Shown here: piece by piece, positions 6,598 through 10,885 of the stretch | How the letters are laid out: each line of letters begins with the position of its first letter | Position numbering within the stretch: position 1 is the stretch's first letter | Source: Desulforhopalus sp. | Lineage (GTDB): Bacteria; Desulfobacterota; Desulfobulbia; Desulfobulbales; Desulfocapsaceae | Direction of reading: 5' to 3' | Length of the DNA stretch: 10,885 nt | NCBI GenBank assembly: GCA_023231425.1 | Contig: JALNVI010000082.1 | Coordinates: forward strand, 1 to 10,885 | The notes under the pieces: generated by a model | Database searches by the model: none | What the model saw: only the letters and a program-made list of their open reading frames with translations | What the model was told of the DNA's origin: nothing | Program-made: the position numbers and the translations under genes

Positions 6598-6679
6598 ATA
6601 AAGCGACCGGGACTATTCAGCCGACACAAAAATATGCACGGCTGAATAATTCCGTTCGCCACTAAAAGGAAAAAATTTC

Positions 6680-7246
6680 GTGGACATGGAAGAAATTAGA
6701 CTTGCAACTGAAATAAAAATAAAAAAGATGACAGATTCTCTTCCTGAGAATCTCGAAAAACTCCAGGATGACTTTTTTATAGAAATAGAAAAATCACAGT
6801 TATCCCCCTTAAATAAACTTAAAAAGCTCTATAGTTTTATGGATGAAGTGTATACGCACATAAACAAATACACAACCTGCAAAAAAGGTTGCTCATATTG
6901 TTGTTCTTACTACGTAACAATCAGCGATATTGAAATCCAGTTCATCGAGAAAAACAATAAGGGGATAAAAAGAAAAGAACAATTTGATACCGATAAAAAA
7001 AGGGTAGGAACTCCATGCCTGTTTTTAAAAAATGATGCATGCTCAATCTATGAATCACGGCCATACGTTTGTCACCGTCATGTAATGTTCACACCAGATA
7101 ACAGCGTTTGCTCTGAAGACAATGCACACATACATAAGTTACGACTTCTTTCATGGCCAAAATTAGATAAAAGTTATGATCTTATAAAAGCGGAAAGCGG
7201 TTCAAATGAACTCCATGATATTAGAGATGTATTTCAAAAAAAATAA
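6680..7246 (+). CDS. YkgJ-like CxxxCxxCC cysteine-cluster protein
   Basis: This 188-residue protein carries the cysteine-cluster pattern of the YkgJ family, thought to hold an iron-sulfur cluster or zinc: CKKGCSYCC (Cys67, 71, 74, 75), then TPCLFLKNDACSIYESRPYVC (Cys113, 121, 131) and a further Cys144. The PC...C.IYE.RP..C segment is the family's most recognisable part. The N-terminal 60 residues are charged and helical, probably coiled. The start is taken as GTG 6680, nine bases after AAAGGA; ATG 6686 is the alternative but is too far from that site. The gene is strikingly AT-rich with many AAA/ATA codons, unlike the nik, nitroreductase and aldolase genes. It lies between two directly oriented repeat copies (C and D), which suggests acquisition by transfer. 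Its specific function is unknown. Confidence 0.85.
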   Translation: MDMEEIRLATEIKIKKMTDSLPENLEKLQDDFFIEIEKSQLSPLNKLKKLYSFMDEVYTHINKYTTCKKGCSYCCSYYVTISDIEIQFIEKNNKGIKRKEQFDTDKKRVGTPCLFLKNDACSIYESRPYVCHRHVMFTPDNSVCSEDNAHIHKLRLLSWPKLDKSYDLIKAESGSNELHDIRDVFQKK

Positions 7247-7301
7247 TCATTGCCAGCAGCTGACCAATCTCTAAAAGCAGACTCGTTGAAGCTTTTCAGT
7301 T

Positions 7302-7354
7302 AACTGCGGTAGCAGCGCAGACAGTTGTTAATTGTCTGCGCTGCTACCGCAGTT
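7302..7354 (+). terminator. 22-bp perfect inverted repeat, probable terminator of the YkgJ-like gene
   Basis: AACTGCGGTAGCAGCGCAGACA (7302-7323, in two parts AACTGCGGTAG and CAGCGCAGACA) is exactly complementary to 7333-7354 across a nine-base loop. TTTATCCTTGTT follows, a weak T-tract. It lies 55 bases after the stop codon. The stem is longer than needed for a simple terminator. Confidence 0.6.
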
Positions 7355-7412
7355 TATCCTTGTTCAAACAACTTGACTGCCACGCGTTTCACGCTCTGTT
7401 AGATTCACTGCA

Positions 7413-7583
7413 GGGAACCTTGTGAAACTGTTTTTATTTCGTTCATATTCTCAAGACACAGAAAGACATTTACCACAGGCATAACCTCTGGATATCGGAG
7501 TATAGCACTTACCTCGACGTCTCGTTCCTCGCTTTGTCGGAGGATATTTTTTTGACTGTAACGAAGAAGATAGGCGATTATTC
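7413..7583 (+). repeat. Dispersed repeat, copy D
   Basis: It begins GGGAACCTTGTGAAACTG and continues through ATTTCGTTCATATTC, ACCACAGGCATAACCTCTGG, GATATCGGAGTATAGCACTT, CTCGTTCCTCGCTTTGTCGG and TTTGACTGTAACGAA. This parallels copy C without its insertion and copy E in reverse. The similarity with copy C persists weakly to ATTCGA near 7583. The right terminal inverted repeat is absent or unrecognisable. Confidence 0.85.
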
Positions 7584-7676
7584 GATGTCCCCTGCAGCTC
7601 TTCGAGGTGTCATTCCGACAGCCGATATCACCATGCAACATTTCGATAATATGTAATTCAGGTTGTTCCCTTTATT

Positions 7677-7692
7677 TTTCTCCCGGGAGAAA
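7677..7692. promoter_or_regulatory. 16-bp perfect palindrome
   Basis: TTTCTCCCGGGAGAAA reads identically on both strands, with no spacer. It lies about 100 bases upstream of the promoter of the Gly/Arg-rich gene and could be an operator or a chance palindrome. No nearby regulator gene is visible. Confidence 0.25.
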
Positions 7693-7772
7693 CAAAAAAT
7701 AGCACAGTTCATGCCATACGTGCACAGGTATCGTTTTGCAAGGCATTACAAACTGTTTTCCAGTTATATCCT

Positions 7773-7814
7773 TTGACAAATCACTCTTGCAGTCATATTT
7801 TATTGGCATATGCC
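7773..7814 (+). promoter_or_regulatory. Sigma-70-type promoter and palindrome ahead of the Gly/Arg-rich gene
   Basis: A consensus TTGACA (7773-7778) is followed after 17 bases by TATTTT (7796-7801). A perfect palindrome GGCATATGCC (7805-7814) overlaps the expected transcription start. The predicted leader runs about 70 bases to ATG 7881 and contains AACCTT-A-AAGGTT (7856-7868), a short inverted repeat touching the ribosome binding site, which could affect translation. Confidence 0.45.
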
Positions 7815-7880
7815 TATAACGAAGAGAAAGCTCAACGTCCACGTGTGACTCAGAAAACCTTAAAGGTTGGAGGTCCAAAG

Positions 7881-8090
7881 ATGCAACAGGATAACGGAAA
7901 CGGATTGCAAAATCCAAACGAAAGAAATCCCGGAGACACTGTTCAAAAAGAAAACAAAGACACACAATCCAACTCTCCTCAACGCAATCAGGGTAGAGGC
8001 CTGGGCCGAGGTGGCGGCAAAGGTCGCCGGGATGGTACTGGAGGGGGGAAAGGCCGGGGTGGAGGCGGATTCGGTGGAAGCCGAAAATAA
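7881..8090 (+). CDS. Small Gln/Asn- then Gly/Arg-rich protein, unknown function
   Basis: A 69-residue, strongly basic, low-complexity protein. Residues 1-37 are polar and Asn/Gln-rich with no hydrophobic segment (MQQDNGNGLQNPNERNPGDT). Residues 38-69 are a Gly/Arg/Lys tail of RGG-like repeats (GRGLGRGGGKGRRDG, then GGGKGRGGGGFGGSRK). RGG-type tails in other proteins bind RNA or DNA, so nucleic-acid binding is a guess from composition only. ATG 7881 has TTGGAGG seven bases ahead and a credible promoter 80-110 bases upstream; the frame is open further up, but without better starts. The stop meets the antisense transposase remnant at 8085-8192, so the tail could have been altered by a junction there. 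I do not recognise a family. Confidence 0.55.
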   Translation: MQQDNGNGLQNPNERNPGDTVQKENKDTQSNSPQRNQGRGLGRGGGKGRRDGTGGGKGRGGGGFGGSRK

Positions 8091-8192
8091 TCCGCCGAAA
8101 ATCCCGGGCCAGAGCTCATCAGGATCGACTCCATCGAGAATTTCCCGCAGCACTGTGTCGCAGGAAACGCTGCCCAACCCGGAGAGTGTCAT
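8085..8192 (-). pseudogene. Transposase remnant, about 36 codons
   Basis: The minus strand reads MTLSGLGSVSCDTVLREILD then GVDPDELWPGIFGGLF. This matches my memory of the segment before the catalytic domain in a group of DDE transposases (pattern LFG...P.DT.MRE.LD.VDP..LRP.F..LF). The expected downstream part (Q-R-G-K-x-L and the catalytic Asp region) is absent; after GGLFSA the frame enters the antisense of the Gly/Arg-rich gene. The upstream side is cut by repeat copy E, two bases away. The first Met is simply in frame, not a proven start. A chance resemblance is possible given the short length. Confidence 0.45.
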
Positions 8193-8194
8193 AA

Positions 8195-8352
8195 GGGTAC
8201 CTTGAAATTACAGTAAAAAATTTATCCTCGAACAAAGCGAGGAACGAGACGTCGAGGTAAGCGCGGTACTCCGATATCCAGAGGTTATGCCTGTACTAAA
8301 TTTCCTCCTGTGTCTCGAATATGAACGAAATACAAGCTGTTTCAAGGTACCC
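8195..8352 (-). mobile_element. Complete MITE-like element (copy E) with 13-bp terminal inverted repeats and 4-bp target duplication
   Basis: The 158-bp unit starts GGGTACCTTGAAA (8195-8207) and ends with the exact reverse complement TTTCAAGGTACCC (8340-8352). ATAA flanks it on both sides (8191-8194 and 8353-8356), the direct duplication expected from transposition. It encodes no protein, so it must be mobilised in trans if it still moves. Inside is a hairpin TCCTCG-AACAAAG-CGAGGA (8225-8243) and the 18-base segment that is tandemly repeated at 1-60. Several known IS families make 4-bp duplications; I cannot assign this one, and no full transposase is in the window. Confidence 0.85.
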
Positions 8353-8567
8353 ATAAAGGTGGGTAGCATTATCTGCGGGATGGTTACAAAACCGATGCGC
8401 ATGGTATTAAAAAGAGCGTCGGCATTAAGGTGTTTGCGAAGACTCGTTTAACAAATCACGCTATTGCGGCGTTTCTGGAATGTCCAGGAACTGCCGGGGG
8501 AAAACCAGGCTTGTTTTCCACAATACCGGTGTACGGGTATTAGATTTAATGGAAATCATGTCCAGTC
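8353..8567 (+). other. Stretch without a recognised gene; one protein-like open frame
   Basis: Between the repeat element and the aldolase leader, the plus-strand frame 8367-8543 reads HYLRDGYKTDAHGIKKSVGI and KVFAKTRLTNHAIAAFLE before a TAG. It looks protein-like but has no start codon or ribosome binding site and I do not recognise it. It may be the tail of a gene whose front was lost. A weak promoter candidate (TTTCCA 8516-8521, 17 bases, TATTAG 8539-8544) could serve the aldolase. Confidence 0.25.
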
Positions 8568-8580
8568 AGGAGGTAATATT

Positions 8581-8616
8581 ATGGACTTTTTCCATGTATT
8601 GCTCCGTTATGTGTGA
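8581..8616 (+). CDS. 11-codon upstream ORF, possible leader peptide of the aldolase gene
   Basis: AGGAGG (8568-8573) stands seven bases before ATG 8581, which encodes MDFFHVLLRYV and stops at TGA 8614. This is a stronger ribosome binding site than most in the window. The aldolase start lies 28 bases after the stop. It could couple or tune aldolase translation, or be the stub of a deleted gene; the sequence alone does not decide. Confidence 0.35.
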   Translation: MDFFHVLLRYV

Positions 8617-8644
8617 AGAAACAAAACGAAAAAAGGAGTTACGA

Positions 8645-9667
8645 ATGAACAACGATATTCTCACGTCTGTAGCAAAAGCAATTGTCGCGAAACATAAGGG
8701 TGTGCTTGCGGCAGATGAAAGCAACCCCACGATTAAAAAGCGCTTCAATCCGATTAAGGCCGAGTCCACCGAAGAGAACCGCCGGCGATACCGCGAAATC
8801 CTTATTACGACGGAAGGAATCGAACATTATATTGGTGGTGTCATTCTTTTCGACGAAACGCTGCGCCAAAGCACTCAAGACGGCATTTCCTTTGCCAGGT
8901 TACTGTCAAGCCGGGGGATTGTGCCAGGGATCAAGGTGGACAAAGGTACCAATCCACTGGCACTGTACCCTGGAGACAAGATTTCCGAAGGTCTGGACGG
9001 CCTGCGCGATCGACTCATCGAGTACAAACAAATGGGAGCGAAGTTCGCGAAGTGGCGGACAGTTATTGAGATCGACAATCACGATATTCCTACAGCCTTC
9101 GGTATTCGTGCAAATGCCCAGGTATTGGCGCGTTACGCCGCGCTCTGCCAGGAACAGGATATCGTGCCGATCGTAGAACCAGAAGTGCTCATGGATGGTG
9201 CACACAGCATCGAACGTTGCGAAGAGGTTACATCCAGAGTACTTGAGGCGGTGTTCGCCGAGCTTGATGCCCATCGCGTGCTGCTTGAGGGCATGTTACT
9301 CAAACCGAATATGGTGATTGCCGGTATGAAATGCGCGCAGCAGGGCAGCGTGCAGCAGGTCGCCGAAGCCACAATTCGCTGCATGACTCGCTACGTACCG
9401 GCGGCTGTTCCCGGAATCGTATTTTTGTCCGGCGGCCAAAGTGCGGAAGACGCCACTGACCACCTGAACGCCATGAACATGTTGGGGCTGCATCCGTGGC
9501 AGATCAGCTTTTCTTATGGGCGAGCATTGCAGGCACCGGTGCTTACAGCCTGGAAAGGTCAGGAAGCCAATCTGGCTGCCGCGCAAGAGACGTTCTTGAA
9601 ACGCTGTAAATTGAACGGCCTGGCCCGCGACGGCAAGTATACCCGGGCAATGGAGACGGCCGAATAG
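8645..9667 (+). CDS. Class I fructose-bisphosphate aldolase (animal-type Schiff-base enzyme)
   Basis: This cytoplasmic glycolytic/gluconeogenic enzyme interconverts fructose 1,6-bisphosphate with dihydroxyacetone phosphate and glyceraldehyde 3-phosphate. The 340 residues align along their length with the eukaryote-like class I family: GVLAADESNPTIKKRF (19-34, active-site Asp24), STEENRRRYR (41-50), IKVDKG (Lys100), GAKFAKWR (Lys136), EPEVLMDG (178-185), LLEGMLLKPNMV with the Schiff-base Lys220, LSGGQSAEDAT (261-271) and PWQISFSYGRALQAP (284-298). No metal site is needed, unlike class II. The start at ATG 8645 follows AAGGAG by six bases; the longer in-frame reading from 8480 adds unrelated residues. 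It differs from the DhnA-type (fbaB) class I enzymes. The gene seems monocistronic, flanked by repeat elements E and F, with no clear terminator directly downstream. Confidence 0.95.
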   Translation: MNNDILTSVAKAIVAKHKGVLAADESNPTIKKRFNPIKAESTEENRRRYREILITTEGIEHYIGGVILFDETLRQSTQDGISFARLLSSRGIVPGIKVDKGTNPLALYPGDKISEGLDGLRDRLIEYKQMGAKFAKWRTVIEIDNHDIPTAFGIRANAQVLARYAALCQEQDIVPIVEPEVLMDGAHSIERCEEVTSRVLEAVFAELDAHRVLLEGMLLKPNMVIAGMKCAQQGSVQQVAEATIRCMTRYVPAAVPGIVFLSGGQSAEDATDHLNAMNMLGLHPWQISFSYGRALQAPVLTAWKGQEANLAAAQETFLKRCKLNGLARDGKYTRAMETAE

Positions 9668-9721
9668 CGCCCTGAACACAGACCCGCTGAAGCTCCCGTC
9701 TACCACGTCAACCTCATGAAA

Positions 9722-9766
9722 GGGTACCTTGAATAATCTTGTATTTCATTCATATTCAAGGTCCCC
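9722..9766. mobile_element. 45-bp miniature of the repeat family (copy F), both ends present
   Basis: GGGTACCTTGAA (9722-9733) and TTCAAGGTCCCC (9755-9766) are terminal inverted repeats with one mismatch, enclosing only 21 bases (similar to the left interior of the other copies, ATCTTGTATTTCATTCATA). GAAA occurs immediately outside both ends (9718-9721 and 9767-9770), a 4-bp target duplication as in copy E. The right end joins at ATTCAAG, which resembles ATTCGAG inside other copies, so internal deletion through microhomology is plausible. Confidence 0.8.
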
Positions 9767-9770
9767 GAAA

Positions 9771-9935
9771 GATGAACGAATTCTGCTTGCAGCCCCTATG
9801 ATGACCGGCATAGAGTTGGCATAATTTTGTTACGCCATTGCGTAAGGAACGTGGGAGTTTGTCGTTTCGATGCTAAAAAAAGCCCTGTAGAGAACCTGCA
9901 GAGATGACGTGTAACCCCTTGCTCAACAAAGACAA
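9771..9935. other. Intergenic stretch, nothing recognised
   Basis: Between copy F and the hairpin block I see only a small hairpin, TTACGC-CATT-GCGTAA (9830-9845), and no gene-like frame with a ribosome binding site. TTGGCATAATTTTGTT (9817 on) superficially resembles a sigma-54 site but lacks the GC at the required spacing. Confidence 0.4.
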
Positions 9936-9969
9936 AGAGCCGTATAAGACAAAAGTCTCATACGGCTCT
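9936..9969 (-). terminator. Hairpin, probable terminator of the cold-shock gene (first of three adjacent hairpins)
   Basis: AGAGCCGTAT pairs with ATACGGCTCT, with an inner AGAC-AAAA-GTCT stem separated by a single mismatch, giving a long stable stem. Read on the minus strand it is followed by TTTGTCTTTG, a T-rich tract, which suits termination of the minus-strand cold-shock transcript, 100 bases past its stop codon. Confidence 0.55.
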
Positions 9970-10035
9970 GTGAACCTGGGAATAAGATCTCTCCCAAGTT
10001 CACCCGACCAAAGACAGCATCGCGTTCTTTGGTCG
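9970..10035. other. Two further contiguous hairpins; with 9936-9969 a structured-RNA candidate
   Basis: GTGAACCTGGGA (9970-9981) pairs with TCCCAAGTTCAC (10092 minus 100 onward, that is 9992-10003) with one mismatch. Directly after it, CGACCAAAGA (10005-10014) pairs perfectly with TCTTTGGTCG (10026-10035). Three stems occupying 100 bases with almost no gap suggest a folded RNA, either a small RNA or the 3' untranslated region of the cold-shock mRNA. I do not recognise a known RNA family. Confidence 0.4.
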
Positions 10036-10069
10036 AGGGGTACATCTGGATGTGTGCTGTTTTGTTTTC

Positions 10070-10276
10070 TTATACTGCTGAAACTTTGGTTGCACAGGGC
10101 CCTTTTTTACCTTCTCCCTCGACATATTCAACCTTTTGACCGTCACTCAAAGTAGCATAGCCGCCACCACTTTGGATTTCTGAATGATGGACAAACAGAT
10201 CTTTGCCTCCGTCGTCAGGAGCGATGAAACCGAAACCTTTGTCTGCATTGAACCACTTTACTGTACCTGTACTCAT
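10070..10276 (-). CDS. Cold-shock domain protein, CspA family
   Basis: A 68-residue single cold-shock domain that binds single-stranded RNA/DNA and melts RNA structure, acting in the cytoplasm as an RNA chaperone. MSTGTVKWFNADKGFGFIAP contains the beta1 strand and RNP1 (KGFGFI, 13-18); DLFVHHSEI carries RNP2 (26-31); the ending GKKGPCATKVSAV closely follows the family's G-x-QAxNV type C-terminus. An in-frame ATG 33 bases upstream exists, but ATG 10276 is preceded by AAAGGA and gives the usual family length. The mRNA probably has a long leader, including a hairpin at 10337-10358, as is common for cold-shock genes. A 56-aa Lys-rich protein gene lies upstream on the same strand. Members of this family may be cold-induced or constitutive; the sequence does not tell which. 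Confidence 0.93.
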   Translation of the reverse strand: MSTGTVKWFNADKGFGFIAPDDGGKDLFVHHSEIQSGGGYATLSDGQKVEYVEGEGKKGPCATKVSAV

Positions 10277-10336
10277 GTTGTGTTTTTCCTTTGGATCTTT
10301 AGTATTCATGACTTTAATTCTTCTGATGTTTTCATA

Positions 10337-10358
10337 GAATCATGTAACAACATGATTC
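10337..10358 (-). promoter_or_regulatory. Perfect 9-bp hairpin in the cold-shock gene leader region
   Basis: GAATCATGT (10337-10345) pairs exactly with ACATGATTC (10350-10358) over a four-base loop, 60 bases upstream of the start codon. No T-run follows on the minus strand, so it is unlikely to be a terminator for the upstream gene. It may be an operator palindrome or a 5' untranslated-region structure. Confidence 0.4.
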
Positions 10359-10409
10359 ATAACGCCAAAATAATCGCCGTCGTTTCCCGAGCTGCACTTA
10401 ATTCTGTTG

Positions 10410-10580
10410 TTATGCATCACCCTGGGTTGCCGTTTTATCGTCGTCACCTGATATAGGTTGAACGTCCTGCGGCTGACTCTCATCGCTTCTTGCTTTTTTC
10501 TGCAAACGCTTCTCTTCCTTCTTTTTCTTTTTGGCAAGTTCTTTCTGGCGCTTTTCAAAAGTGTAATTGGGTTTAGCCAT
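10410..10580 (-). CDS. Small Lys/Glu-rich conserved hypothetical protein
   Basis: A 56-residue protein starting MAKPNYTFEKRQKELAKKKK and continuing KEEKRLQKKARSDESQPQDV with an acidic end (ISGDDDKTATQGDA). The N-terminal two thirds is a highly charged helix typical of a widespread family of small proteobacterial proteins of unknown function (MAKPNY-FEKRQ-ELAKKKK pattern, from memory). The start is the family start, with a purine-rich GAGAGGGAA upstream. It lies upstream of the cold-shock gene on the same strand with a 130-base gap. A function in nucleic-acid or ribosome binding would be guesswork from charge. Confidence 0.75.
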   Translation of the reverse strand: MAKPNYTFEKRQKELAKKKKKEEKRLQKKARSDESQPQDVQPISGDDDKTATQGDA

Positions 10581-10885
10581 TCGTATTCCCTCTCTCTATA
10601 ATTTTAGGTTTGGTGCGGTTAAAATACGGCATTTTTCAACCGATGGTGCCTTCACAGCACCTGCACAATATCAAAGTTACGAGAGGCCACCGGGGCGATA
10701 GTGATCTTCCACCCCAGACACATAACGCCTTTGTTCACTATTGAGTAAGCTGGCTCTGTTTTTTGCTGTCTTTTTTTTAGCAAAAACTGCGACAACTGTA
10801 TCGATTTTGAGTGCAACAACGTGTCAACCGAAGCCGCTCTCGCGGCAGAAAAAGATTAAATTGATGTATATTCCGGCACTTGTCT
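10581..10885. other. Window end, no gene I can support
   Basis: The stretch should hold the promoter of the 56-aa protein and cold-shock genes, but no hexamer pair stands out. Small hairpins occur: GGTGC/GCACC (10645-10661), TTTTTGCT/AGCAAAAA (10760-10786) and GCCGC-TCTC-GCGGC (10833-10846). Two short protein-like readings are discussed under rejected items. Confidence 0.4.

Noticed and set aside
7867..8205. Alternative plus-strand frame overlapping the Gly/Arg-rich gene
   Set aside because: The frame at 7881 has the better ribosome binding site and spacing; the alternative crosses the transposase scrap and into the repeat end.
10652..10723. 23-codon minus-strand ORF upstream of the Lys-rich protein gene (begins MCLGWKITIAPVAS)
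   Set aside because: AAAGG is only four bases before the ATG and nothing supports conservation; it may be leader sequence.
10779..10859. Plus-strand reading with a Cys pair (KNCDNCIDFECNN) ending at TAA
   Set aside because: It looks protein-like but has no start codon: upstream is a T-rich hairpin and then a stop. It could be a remnant, but is too short to support.
1..10885. tRNA or rRNA genes
   Set aside because: No cloverleaf with a T-loop GTTCGA-type motif and paired acceptor arms, and no rRNA-like stretch, was found by eye on either strand.

Overview
The window most likely comes from a chromosome of a Gram-negative, anaerobic, Desulfobacterota-like bacterium. This is an inference: the family assortment (ECF-type Ni/Co transporter with a fused MN subunit, an FMN-binding/ferredoxin protein, a nitroreductase, a YkgJ-type Cys-cluster protein and a small Lys-rich protein beside a cold-shock gene) fits that group, but nothing here fixes the species. 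Housekeeping-like genes are GC-rich. The stretch from about 6260 to 7260 is visibly AT-rich.

Layout. 1-133: end of a short dispersed repeat whose internal 18-bp segment has been amplified in tandem. 149-578: decayed response-regulator receiver gene (frameshift at an A8 run, 3' end lost). 809-3481: tightly packed operon for an energy-coupling-factor nickel/cobalt importer (NikMN-NikQ-NikO). 3500-3609: repeat fragment and a hairpin terminator. 3652-4324 (minus): pyridoxamine-5'-phosphate-oxidase-like plus ferredoxin pseudogene with an amber stop, a frameshift and a lost cluster cysteine. 4401-4856 (minus): small exported protein of unknown function. 5113-5781: nitroreductase. 5817-6679: long non-coding stretch with another repeat copy. 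6680-7246: AT-rich YkgJ-like Cys-cluster gene followed by a 22-bp perfect hairpin. 7413-8352: repeat copy, a promoter and small Gly/Arg-rich protein gene, an antisense transposase scrap, and a complete repeat element. 8645-9667: class I (animal-type) fructose-bisphosphate aldolase. 9722-9766: a 45-bp minimal repeat element. 9936-10035: three back-to-back hairpins. 10070-10580 (minus): cold-shock protein and, upstream of it, a 56-aa Lys-rich protein.

The unifying signal is a non-autonomous, MITE-like repeat family with GGGTACCTTGAAA-type terminal inverted repeats. There are six copies: one complete copy with a 4-bp target duplication (8195-8352), one 45-bp double-ended miniature also with a 4-bp duplication (9722-9766), and four partial or rearranged copies. 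They sit beside nearly every broken or foreign-looking gene here, and one lies directly against the start codon of the dead response regulator. I did not find a convincing new defence or metabolic system. The candidates most worth a second look are the repeat family, the three-hairpin block next to the cold-shock gene, and the uncharacterised Gly/Arg-rich gene with its own promoter.
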